Under the pieces are notes generated by a model. The model had not been told where the DNA came from, ran no database searches, and saw only the letters and a list, made by a program, of their open reading frames with translations. The position numbers and the translations under genes were made by a program. A DNA stretch of 11,270 nucleotides from Actinomycetota bacterium (GTDB lineage Bacteria > Actinomycetota > Actinomycetes > Nanopelagicales > Nanopelagicaceae): contig WLNK01000023.1 in NCBI GenBank assembly GCA_009699795.1, positions 1 through 11,270 of the forward strand, given 5' to 3'. Below are positions 1-6,972 of the stretch, one piece after another. Numbering within the stretch: the first letter of the stretch is position 1; each line of letters opens with the position of its first letter.

Positions 1-59
1 CGCTTTGAAGTCTTCTTTGGTGCAGCTTTTTTTGCTGCGCTCTTCTTCTTAACAGCCAC
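1..59 (-). CDS. 5' part of a Lys/Ala-rich basic protein (partial, runs off left edge)
   Basis: The visible N-terminus reads (V/M)AVKKKSAAKKAAPKKTSK, a lysine/alanine/proline pattern typical of the basic tails of actinobacterial nucleoid-associated or nucleic-acid-binding proteins. The start is GTG at 59-57. A strong AAGGAG site lies at 65-70 with a 5-nt spacer, and an in-frame stop shortly upstream leaves no other usual start codon. The gene has the same orientation as rdgB and begins about 58 nt after its stop, so it could extend the operon. Only 19 codons are visible and the downstream domain is outside the window, so no function is assigned. The competing reading is a plus-strand hydrophobic tail over 1-120; both cannot easily be real. 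I prefer this one because of the ribosome site and composition. Confidence 0.5.
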   Translation of the reverse strand, partial: MAVKKKSAAKKAAPKKTSK

Positions 60-120
60 ATTTACTCCTTGGGTTATTCACGTTGCGCATTACCGACGCA
101 CTTGGATAGGAAAAGTTTAG
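1..120 (+). CDS. alternative: C-terminal end of a membrane protein (partial)
   Basis: Frame 1 stays open from the left edge to TAG at 118-120. It encodes 39 residues: a Phe/Ala-rich hydrophobic segment (about residues 4-20) followed by a basic end with HYRRTWIGK. That would suit the last membrane helix and cytoplasmic tail of an integral membrane protein. Its stop would overlap the rdgB stop by 4 nt, tail to tail, which is common in compact genomes. However, the Phe/Ala-rich part lies directly opposite the Lys/Ala codons of the minus-strand candidate, so it may be only the antisense image of that gene. No family recognised; listed as the less likely of two mutually exclusive readings. Confidence 0.3.
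   Translation, partial: RFEVFFGAAFFAALFFLTATFTPWVIHVAHYRRTWIGKV
65..70 (-). promoter_or_regulatory. Shine-Dalgarno site for the Lys/Ala-rich gene
   Basis: Read on the minus strand this is AAGGAG, a near-perfect anti-16S match, 5 nt before GTG at 59-57. It is the main reason for choosing the minus-strand reading of the left edge and for choosing the GTG start. An overlapping ATG at 61-59 opens a different frame, but its product (Trp, Leu, Arg, Gln-rich) looks less protein-like. Confidence 0.5.
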
Positions 121-734
121 CGCAGAGAATTGAGTAATTCGATTGCATGCGGAGCCAAGGCTCGCAGAGCTTTTCCGCGATGGCTCAAGGAATCTTTCTG
201 TTCAGGTGACATCTGTGCGCATGAAATCTCGAAGCCCCTTGGCTTAAAAATTGGGTCGTAGCCAAAGCCGTTCTCACCCATAGGTGAATTTAATATTTCG
301 CCCAGAAAGCGCCCCTCCTCTGTGTGCGTACGCCCGTCGGGAAGTGCAAGGGCTGCCACGCATGTGAAATGTGCGCCCCTTTCTTCTGCTGTTACATCCT
401 TTAGTTGATCCAAGACTTTTTCATTATTTGCCTGATCGTTTCCATGTACTCCAGCCCACCTAGCCGAATAAATTCCAGGTGCACCGCCAAGAGCGTCGAT
501 ACAAATACCGCTGTCATCAGCTATTGCTGCAAGTCCCGTTGCCTTACTCATCTGAGTGGCTTTGAGTAGAGCGTTCTCCTGAAAGCTAGATCCGGTTTCC
601 TCAACATCACCAAGATTTGGAAATGAATCAAGTGAAATTAATTTGATTTCTCCTGGGGCAATTGCTTCGAGAATTCTTTGAAACTCAATAACTTTCCCGT
701 GATTTCGGGTGGCAAGAAGTAATTTGTGTTTCAT
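117..734 (-). CDS. rdgB: dITP/XTP pyrophosphatase (RdgB/HAM1 family)
   Basis: This enzyme hydrolyses non-canonical purine nucleoside triphosphates (dITP, ITP, XTP) to monophosphate and pyrophosphate in the cytoplasm, keeping deaminated bases out of DNA and RNA. At 205 aa it has the usual family length. All family signatures are visible: the N-terminal nucleotide-binding TRNHGK (residues 9-14), ETGSSFQENALLKA (46-59), the ADDSG acidic motif (72-76) with Asp73/Asp74 as the catalytic/Mg-binding pair, GGAPGIYSARWAG (83-95), GFGYDPIF (156-163) and SHRGKAL (184-190). It is the last recognised gene of the minus-strand run, 10 nt after rph; the rph-rdgB pairing is conserved in actinobacteria. The ATG at 734 lacks a Shine-Dalgarno site. 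A TAATTT hexamer 7 nt upstream, overlapping the rph stop, resembles the -10 boxes seen before other genes here, but could be chance. Confidence 0.96.
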   Translation of the reverse strand: MKHKLLLATRNHGKVIEFQRILEAIAPGEIKLISLDSFPNLGDVEETGSSFQENALLKATQMSKATGLAAIADDSGICIDALGGAPGIYSARWAGVHGNDQANNEKVLDQLKDVTAEERGAHFTCVAALALPDGRTHTEEGRFLGEILNSPMGENGFGYDPIFKPRGFEISCAQMSPEQKDSLSHRGKALRALAPHAIELLNSLR

Positions 735-744
735 CTATTGCAAA

Positions 745-1470
745 TTATTTTGTTAGCGCTGCGGACTGCTTTGCGCCCAACTCCTTGCAGCCAGTGACTG
801 CTAAATCAAGAAGTGAATCAAGTAGCTCTCGGTCGAATGGAACACCCTCGGCTGTACCTTGAACCTCAATAAATCGTCCATCACCGCTGCAAACTACATT
901 CATATCTGTATCGGCCCGCACATCTTCTTCATAGCAAAGATCGAGCATAGGAACACCATCAATGATTCCAACGCTCACCGCTGCAACTGAATCACTTAAA
1001 GGTTTGGAATTTTCTTTTATATGTCCTTCTTTTTTCGCCCACTTGATTGCATCTGCAAGAGCAACGTAAGCACCTGTGATTGCAGCAGTGCGGGTTCCAC
1101 CGTCTGCTTGTAAAACATCGCAGTCAATGACAATTGTATTTTCGCCGAGTTCTTTCATATCTACGATTGCGCGAAGTGAACGACCTATAAGTCTTGAGAT
1201 TTCCTGGGTGCGGCCGCCAAGTTTTCCTTTAACACTTTCACGATCAGATCGAGAATGCGTTGCACGTGGAAGCATTGCGTACTCTGAAGTTACCCAACCG
1301 TTTCCAGAATCTTTCAGCCAACGTGGTACCCCAGGTGTAAATGAAGCAACACAAAGAACACGAGTCTTGCCAAACTCAACTAGAACAGAACCTTCTGCAT
1401 GGTCTAACCAATTGCGCGTTATCTTTATTTCGCGTAGATCAGTTACCGCGCGACCATCATTGCGTGCCAT
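745..1470 (-). CDS. rph: ribonuclease PH (tRNA nucleotidyltransferase)
   Basis: RNase PH is a phosphorolytic 3'-5' exoribonuclease that trims tRNA precursors, removing nucleotides downstream of CCA with phosphate as co-substrate. The 241-aa product is full length for this hexameric family. Visible signatures are the N-terminal RNDGR (3-7), [16 protein letters not shown] (85-100), the phosphate-site motif [13 protein letters not shown] (121-133) with Arg127, [17 protein letters not shown] (177-193, acidic residues for Mg) and [15 protein letters not shown] (195-209). The ATG at 1470 is preceded by a good ribosome site that begins inside the murI stop codon region, giving an 8-nt intergenic gap and suggesting cotranscription with murI. 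In M. tuberculosis a metallo-beta-lactamase-fold gene (Rv1339) sits between murI and rph; it is absent here. Confidence 0.97.
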   Translation of the reverse strand: MARNDGRAVTDLREIKITRNWLDHAEGSVLVEFGKTRVLCVASFTPGVPRWLKDSGNGWVTSEYAMLPRATHSRSDRESVKGKLGGRTQEISRLIGRSLRAIVDMKELGENTIVIDCDVLQADGGTRTAAITGAYVALADAIKWAKKEGHIKENSKPLSDSVAAVSVGIIDGVPMLDLCYEEDVRADTDMNVVCSGDGRFIEVQGTAEGVPFDRELLDSLLDLAVTGCKELGAKQSAALTK

Positions 1471-1472
1471 TT

Positions 1473-1479
1473 TTCTCCC
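1473..1479 (-). promoter_or_regulatory. Shine-Dalgarno site for rph
   Basis: The minus strand reads GGGAGAA a few nucleotides before the rph ATG, with its first G belonging to the murI TAG stop. A terminating ribosome on murI would sit on the rph initiation site, which favours coupled translation. Confidence 0.6.
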
Positions 1480-2282
1480 TAGTTTGTTAAATCAGTATGT
1501 CGGACAGCGCCGACTTCTGGCCCAAGAAATCTGCGAGCCAAAACTTCAAATGCTCCAGAATCTCCTGTTGCCAAAAAAGTATGTTGCGGCGCATCTGCAC
1601 TAGGCGCGCGCAGAAGAGAATTTTCAACAAGCGTTCTATATAAATCTTTAGCAGTCTCTTCCGCGCTAGATACAAGTGAGACTCCATTTCCCATGACATA
1701 TGAAATTACACCTGTCAGTAGTGGGTAGTGAGTACATCCGAGTACCAAGGTATCTACTTCGGCTTTCATAACAGGCTCTAAATACTCACGAGCAATTTTT
1801 GTAATTGACTCCCCTGAAGTTTCACCACGTTCTACAAATTCAACAAATAACGGACATGCAATTGAAGTGATTTGTAATTGAGGTGCGGCTGCAAATGCAT
1901 CGAGGTAGGCCTTTGAATCAATTGTTGCGCGAGTACCTATGACTCCGATTTTCCCCGAACGAGTTGCAGCAACCGCGCGGCGAACTGCCGGTTGAATTAC
2001 TTCAATAACGGGAACTGAATAACGCTCACGTGCATCACGTAACATTGCAGCACTTGCTGTGTTGCATGCTATTACTAGTGCCTTAACACCTTGATCAACT
2101 AGATAATCGAGAGTTTCAAGTGCGAATTCGCGAACTTCAGCAAGTGGACGTGGTCCATATGGACCGCGAGCGGTATCGCCAATATAAAGTGTGGATTCAT
2201 TAGGAAGCTGATCCAAGATCGCTCGAGCAACTGTTAAACCACCAACTCCAGAATCAAAAATTCCGATAGGTGCGTTACTCAT
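1479..2282 (-). CDS. murI: glutamate racemase
   Basis: This cofactor-independent racemase converts L-glutamate to the D-glutamate needed for the peptidoglycan stem peptide. From ATG at 2282 the product is 267 aa, typical for the family. Both catalytic cysteines are present: Cys73 in ACNTASA and Cys183 in LGCTHYPLL. The acidic residue Asp10 is in FDSGVGG, and the substrate-binding segment is [11 protein letters not shown] (35-45). The frame stays open to a TTG at 2303, but the conserved family start near the FDSGVGG motif fits the ATG. Upstream of the ATG both an AAGGTAG ribosome-like site and a TAGACT -10-like hexamer (7 nt before ATG) can be read, so an internal promoter is possible. The gene follows cysM after 26 nt. 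The rhomboid gene found between them in M. tuberculosis (Rv1337) is missing. Confidence 0.96.
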   Translation of the reverse strand: MSNAPIGIFDSGVGGLTVARAILDQLPNESTLYIGDTARGPYGPRPLAEVREFALETLDYLVDQGVKALVIACNTASAAMLRDARERYSVPVIEVIQPAVRRAVAATRSGKIGVIGTRATIDSKAYLDAFAAAPQLQITSIACPLFVEFVERGETSGESITKIAREYLEPVMKAEVDTLVLGCTHYPLLTGVISYVMGNGVSLVSSAEETAKDLYRTLVENSLLRAPSADAPQHTFLATGDSGAFEVLARRFLGPEVGAVRHTDLTN

Positions 2283-2289
2283 ATGTAGA

Positions 2290-2295
2290 AGTCTA
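2290..2295 (-). promoter_or_regulatory. candidate -10 box of an internal leaderless promoter for murI
   Basis: The minus strand reads TAGACT, matching TANNNT, with 7 nt to the murI ATG, so transcription would begin at or next to the start codon. The hexamer overlaps an AAGGTAG that could instead serve as a weak ribosome site, and no clear -35 is seen. It also lies in the 12-base inverted repeat at 2285-2296. Confidence 0.3.
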
Positions 2296-2308
2296 CCTTG
2301 CAATAAAG

Positions 2309-3534
<1,226 letters not shown>

Positions 3535-3559
3535 ATGCCAATTATGGCGAAAAAACCAT

Positions 3560-3976
3560 TTATTCGGTAATTGAAACTTTTTCTTCAGTTACTACGCCAT
3601 CGACAATGCGATATGAGCGGAATTCTGTTGCAGGTGCAATCTCTTTGCGTGTAGATACCAAGACATAGTGAGCGCCGGGCTCTCCTGCATATGCGATATC
3701 GGTGCGAGATGGGTAGGCCTGGGTTTCAGTATGTGAATGATAAATAACGACAATTTCTTCGTCGTTATCGTCGGCTTCACGATAAAGAGCCAATAAATCT
3801 TTTGGATCGAATTCATAGAAAGTTGGCGAGTGTGCGGCATTAACCATTGGCTTGAGTCGCACTGGCTTCCCACTTCCGATTGGACCAAGAATTGCGCCAC
3901 AACATTCGTCGGGATATTCCACACGCGATTGCTCAATAATCGCGTCAACCATTTTTTGTGAAATTTCAAGCGTCAT
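3560..3976 (-). CDS. mec: Mec, CysO-cysteine-releasing JAMM metalloprotease
   Basis: This zinc peptidase of the MPN+/JAMM class (M67) hydrolyses the bond between CysO and its newly attached cysteine, freeing cysteine and regenerating CysO. The 138-aa product contains the full JAMM motif: Glu24 in the DECCG segment, His80-Ser81-His82, then seven residues, Ser90 and Asp93. The active site therefore looks intact. It is followed by cysO and cysM, completing the pathway. ATG at 3976 is 18 nt after the DUF2017 stop and has no ribosome site, but the minus strand carries TAGAAT (3986-3991) 9 nt upstream, a possible internal -10 box that would give an almost leaderless mec-cysO-cysM message. The aminopeptidase-like gene that lies between DUF2017 and mec in M. 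tuberculosis (Rv1333) is absent. Confidence 0.94.
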   Translation of the reverse strand: MTLEISQKMVDAIIEQSRVEYPDECCGAILGPIGSGKPVRLKPMVNAAHSPTFYEFDPKDLLALYREADDNDEEIVVIYHSHTETQAYPSRTDIAYAGEPGAHYVLVSTRKEIAPATEFRSYRIVDGVVTEEKVSITE

Positions 3977-3994
3977 AAGAGTTAAATTCTATCG

Positions 3995-4561
3995 CTAAGA
4001 AATTGTTGCATCATCCATAAGAGCGAGCACGAGAGTTTCTTGTAGCCAACCTAGCCATGTATAAACGGTGTAAACAGCCGATAACGGATCATCAGGGGCG
4101 AGGATTTCTAAATCTTCATTTGTTTTAACACCAACATTTAATCGAACGCCAACTGCCAAACGAATATCGTTGAGCGCTCCAAGCCATGCATTTGCTAAAT
4201 CGTGATCCAAATCAACAATGTTGTCTTCTGCGCTCTTTAAATACATCCGCATAGCCATTGCATGTGCCTGCTTTTTATTTCGTAGCGTTGACTCGGTATA
4301 CCGTCGAAATTCTGCCGCATCTACTTCATCAGCATAGGCATTGGGTAACAGGCGATGCAGAACTTCATCTTCTGGCGGTGAATCGTGAGAAGTAATTCCG
4401 ACCATCGCAGCAAGTGGATCATCATGACCGTGATCAACGCGTTCAGCTAATAACTCGATTATCTGTTCAGTCAGATTAATTAATATTTCTCGCTCGGACT
4501 GTGAAAATTCGGCAATGTACGAATTATTTCCGTGTCTGCGAAATCCTTCTGTGTTGCTCAT
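3995..4561 (-). CDS. DUF2017 family protein, ClpS-linked
   Basis: This 188-aa protein belongs to the actinobacterial DUF2017 family (Rv1332-like), whose function is not known. It is predicted to be soluble and mostly helical, with an acidic middle. Recognisable conserved blocks are [20 protein letters not shown] (71-90), the following LRNKK helix (93-97), [17 protein letters not shown] (125-141) and a C-terminal Trp-rich helix, [14 protein letters not shown] (164-177). No membrane segment or signal peptide is seen. Its ATG overlaps the clpS stop by 4 nt (ATGA), so the two are translationally coupled; the adjacency is conserved in mycobacteria, suggesting a role connected with ClpS or Clp proteolysis, which is inference. 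A GGTGAT site just upstream may serve as ribosome site. Confidence 0.9.
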   Translation of the reverse strand: MSNTEGFRRHGNNSYIAEFSQSEREILINLTEQIIELLAERVDHGHDDPLAAMVGITSHDSPPEDEVLHRLLPNAYADEVDAAEFRRYTESTLRNKKQAHAMAMRMYLKSAEDNIVDLDHDLANAWLGALNDIRLAVGVRLNVGVKTNEDLEILAPDDPLSAVYTVYTWLGWLQETLVLALMDDATIS

Positions 4562-4851
4562 ATTTGATCACCGCGTTGAAGAGTTGCCCACAAACCAAAT
4601 TCATGGAGTCTGGCAACATCATGCTCCATCTCTTCGCGACTTCCAGTTGAAACCACAGCTTTGCCTTCATTGTGAATCTTCAACATGATTTCGTTCGCCT
4701 TTGCTTTGGAGTAACCAAATAACTCCATCAATACATACGTCACATATGTCATCAGGTTTACGGGATCATCCCAAACAATGGTCACCCAAGGCTGATCGCC
4801 AGAAAAGATTGCTGCAATCTCTTCTTCAATTTTATCTGCGGTCTTAACCAT
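4558..4851 (-). CDS. clpS: ClpS, ATP-dependent Clp protease adaptor
   Basis: ClpS binds proteins with N-degron residues (Leu, Phe, Tyr, Trp) and hands them to the Clp unfoldase, ClpC1 in actinobacteria. The 97-aa product has the usual layout: a flexible N-terminal extension (about 1-20) followed by the core domain. The binding-pocket residues are visible: [19 protein letters not shown] (23-41) with Asp28/Asp29, Met34 as gatekeeper candidate, and His60 in [10 protein letters not shown]. The actinobacterial WDDPVNLM form has one residue more than the E. coli NDDYTPM loop. The start is ATG 4851, 33 nt after the GH18 stop. There is no good ribosome site, but TAGGCT lies 6 nt before the ATG, so the gene may have its own leaderless promoter. 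DUF2017 overlaps its 3' end. Confidence 0.95.
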   Translation of the reverse strand: MVKTADKIEEEIAAIFSGDQPWVTIVWDDPVNLMTYVTYVLMELFGYSKAKANEIMLKIHNEGKAVVSTGSREEMEHDVARLHEFGLWATLQRGDQI

Positions 4852-4857
4852 TACCCA

Positions 4858-4863
4858 AGCCTA
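4858..4863 (-). promoter_or_regulatory. candidate -10 box of a leaderless promoter for clpS
   Basis: The minus strand reads TAGGCT, a TANNNT match, 6 nt before the clpS ATG, placing the predicted transcript start at or within a base of the start codon. No convincing -35 is visible in the 17-18 nt spacing. This 33-nt gap is one of the two widest in the minus-strand gene run, and a promoter here would separate housekeeping genes from the glycosidase. Confidence 0.35.
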
Positions 4864-4884
4864 ACCAATTTTCTTCCTATTTTA

Positions 4885-6696
4885 CTATCGAAGAATAATT
4901 GAGAAAGGTTCACTAGATACAACTACAAAATTTGAATCACCGCTGATTTCTATTTGGTATGCCTGAACTCCACGGTTTGAAGTATCGGCTGGCTTATCCA
5001 AATTAAATCCAAAGGTTCCATCAGCTTGAGTTGTCACTGGCGCTCCAATGTTTTTCCAGACTCCAGCAACAAATTGCTTAAGTACAACCTGAACTCCACC
5101 TGCTCGCGGACTAACAACGCCTGTTATAGAAATTGGCGCCCCAACTTTGCCAACTAACGGTGCTGTAACGCTTATAAGCCTTGTCACTGAAATGTTTTCT
5201 TCATTACTGAGCGAATCCATCCGCTCCCAAGTTAAATCAGTTGCCAATCTGATTGTTGTAGCTTTCCCAAGAAGTACGGAAACTGAATAAGTTCCATCCG
5301 CTGCAGTAATTCCCTGTGCAAGAGGTCTCCAAGTGGTCTCAGCACCACTCTTACCTTCCAATCGCACGGGCACGCCTGACAATGGCAATTTATCTTCAAG
5401 TGTCAAAATTCCACTTATCGTCACAGGATTTCCATAGTCAATTAATTTCTTATCAACTGTCATAGAACTCAATACCTTTGCCGGCGCAATTGTTGAAGCA
5501 ACATTTGCAATTGCCTGCAGTGCCAGCGGATCTTCCATTCCAAGAATCCACGTTGCTACTCCGCCAAGTTTGTATTTAGCCACAAGATTTGCGCGAGATG
5601 CATAGCTCTGCGCACTTTGATACCAAGCGGTTCGGGAAGCAGTGCAGGCGGTTGAAAGTCCACTCGCTGTATTTCCCGTATAAGTTTTTGTATACGTAAA
5701 GGTCATTTCATCATATTGCGGATTAAATGTAGGAACGGTTCCGTAACTTCCAGCGAGAGTAGGTGCTTCATTCATTAAAAATGTTGCAGCCTTTGCACCG
5801 ACTTTGACGACGTTAACAAATTCAGTAGGACATACACCATCTACTTTTGTAACCCAGTCTTTTCCATATCCAGCTAGACCAATCCAAACCTTTGAAGCAG
5901 GTATTACCGACGTTGCATATTGAACAGTTTTTTCAACCCATGTGAGCGGGCCAATTGGACCAGGCTTACTTACCGAATAGTCATAAGTCATGATTCGCAA
6001 GCGATCGATGTATGTCGAAATTTTCGCCCATGCATAAACGTAATAGCCTGGATCTGTGGGAGTACCAGTTAATTGGTATGGCGTATCGATGGAAAGCAAT
6101 TTATTGCGAGAGTGAAGAGAAGTACTTAACTCGGAAATAAATGCGACCCAAAGTGGTTCTGTTGTAACCCACGATGACCTTCCGTCAACAAAGGCGAAAT
6201 TTTCAAAATCTAAATCAATTCCATCAAAATTATTAACTAAAACTAAATTTGTTATTTGATTTACAATTTTGGTTCTCACCTCTGGGCTCGCCAACGCTTT
6301 CGCTAAAACTAATTTGGTTGTTCCATCAGTAATTGTGGGAATTATTTTGTAACCTGCTCCTCGCAACGCTGCAAGCGGTGTCGCCATCGGAACGCTTGGA
6401 TTTGACGGTGTGTACAAGTCTTTAATTGTTGGAGTCTTTGTAGTCGCGTTGTAGTTCAGGGTGTACCAAAAAGGCATTACCTCTTTAATCATGCTCGAAC
6501 TATTTAGAGCGGCGGGTAAATAAGTTTTCATGTTGTAATAAGGAAGCCACGTTGTCAGAATTTTTCGAGGTTCTGCAGCGCTACTCGTAGGAGCGAGAAT
6601 TGCACTGCTGACGAGAAAAGAAATAGCTGAAATTATTGAAATCAGTGACCGATTAAAACGGTTACTGATCTTTAGAGCCGCGAGGAAGGCCTTCAT
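4885..6696 (-). CDS. secreted glycoside hydrolase family 18 protein with two C-terminal Ig-like domains
   Basis: The frame is open to 6804, but ATG 6696 is preferred because it puts a signal peptide at the N-terminus: basic n-region (1-17), hydrophobic core LISIISAISFLVSSAILA (18-35), likely cleavage after SSAA (about residue 41). This gives 603 aa. The catalytic TIM barrel covers about 45-400, with the intact GH18 motif DGIDLDFE at 158-165 (Glu165 the acid/base), MTYDYS (236-241) and the barrel-closing Trp in ATWILGMEDP. The segment GPIGPLTWVEKTVQYA resembles the cortical-fragment-lytic/YaaH subgroup, so peptidoglycan or another GlcNAc polymer is a better substrate guess than chitin. Two beta-sandwich domains follow (about 408-505 and 508-603), each with a DGTY/DGTF turn. 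The mature part has only two cysteines (289, 351), a possible disulfide. It overlaps the DUF3039 3' end by 35 nt. Confidence 0.88.
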   Translation of the reverse strand: MKAFLAALKISNRFNRSLISIISAISFLVSSAILAPTSSAAEPRKILTTWLPYYNMKTYLPAALNSSSMIKEVMPFWYTLNYNATTKTPTIKDLYTPSNPSVPMATPLAALRGAGYKIIPTITDGTTKLVLAKALASPEVRTKIVNQITNLVLVNNFDGIDLDFENFAFVDGRSSWVTTEPLWVAFISELSTSLHSRNKLLSIDTPYQLTGTPTDPGYYVYAWAKISTYIDRLRIMTYDYSVSKPGPIGPLTWVEKTVQYATSVIPASKVWIGLAGYGKDWVTKVDGVCPTEFVNVVKVGAKAATFLMNEAPTLAGSYGTVPTFNPQYDEMTFTYTKTYTGNTASGLSTACTASRTAWYQSAQSYASRANLVAKYKLGGVATWILGMEDPLALQAIANVASTIAPAKVLSSMTVDKKLIDYGNPVTISGILTLEDKLPLSGVPVRLEGKSGAETTWRPLAQGITAADGTYSVSVLLGKATTIRLATDLTWERMDSLSNEENISVTRLISVTAPLVGKVGAPISITGVVSPRAGGVQVVLKQFVAGVWKNIGAPVTTQADGTFGFNLDKPADTSNRGVQAYQIEISGDSNFVVVSSEPFSIILR

Positions 6697-6937
6697 AAAT
6701 TTCTTTGCACGTTGGGCAGATTGGATATTTTTCGGGGTCTCGTGAGGGAATCCATTTCTTGCCACATAAGGCTCGGACAGCTTTTCCCGTAACCGCAGAT
6801 TCAACGATTTTTTCTTTCTTTACATAATGTGAATAACGGTCATGGCCACCATCTTCATCGTGTAAATCAGGACGGGTAAGAAGGTCGGTATCCGATTGAA
6901 GATCCTCACTTGATGAATCTCTTCTGAAAATACCCAT
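6662..6937 (-). CDS. DUF3039 small putative zinc-binding protein
   Basis: This 91-aa protein matches the actinobacterial DUF3039 family, of unknown function. The conserved block runs from GGHDRYSHYVKKEKIVES (30-47) through ALCGKKWIPSRDPEKYPICP to CKEIYEGL (77-84). His37, Cys58, Cys74 and Cys77 are candidate metal ligands, in a Cys-x15-Cys-x2-Cys spacing like a small zinc ribbon. The N-terminus is acidic and probably disordered. The frame extends upstream to 7120, but that part is opposite argF and not family-like, so ATG 6937 is chosen. No ribosome site is present; TATCCT lies exactly 7 nt before the ATG, indicating a leaderless transcript. It is the first gene of the minus-strand run and overlaps the GH18 gene. 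Confidence 0.88.
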   Translation of the reverse strand: MGIFRRDSSSEDLQSDTDLLTRPDLHDEDGGHDRYSHYVKKEKIVESAVTGKAVRALCGKKWIPSRDPEKYPICPTCKEIYEGLPRGSKDQ

Positions 6938-6944
6938 GCACAAA

Positions 6945-6950
6945 AGGATA
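6945..6950 (-). promoter_or_regulatory. -10 box of leaderless promoter for DUF3039 and the downstream run
   Basis: The minus strand reads TATCCT, fitting TANNNT, with 7 nt to the ATG at 6937. There is no Shine-Dalgarno site between. Any -35 element would fall at the 5' end of argF; no TTGACA-like hexamer is evident there. This is a candidate master promoter for the ten-gene minus-strand run. Confidence 0.55.
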
Positions 6951-6960
6951 GTGGTGCAGG

Positions 6961-6966
6961 TAGAAT
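6961..6966 (+). promoter_or_regulatory. -10 box of leaderless promoter for argF
   Basis: TAGAAT lies on the plus strand 6 nt short of AT-rich TTAAAG, i.e. 7 nt (6967-6972) before ATG 6973, so transcription should start on or next to the start codon. No ribosome site is present. A weak -35-like TGCACA (6937-6942) sits 18 nt upstream, overlapping the DUF3039 start codon. The two divergent -10 boxes are only 10 bp apart, so the polymerases would compete. Confidence 0.6.
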
Positions 6967-6972
6967 TTAAAG

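Noticed and set aside
1076..1603. 175-codon open frame on the plus strand opposite rph and murI
   Set aside because: It lies antisense to two unambiguous enzymes with all catalytic motifs, has no family resemblance, and is the expected antisense image of their codon usage.
2283..2303. TTG start adding 7 residues to MurI
   Set aside because: The family normally begins just before the FDSGVGG motif; ATG 2282 fits and has both a ribosome-like site and a -10-like box upstream.
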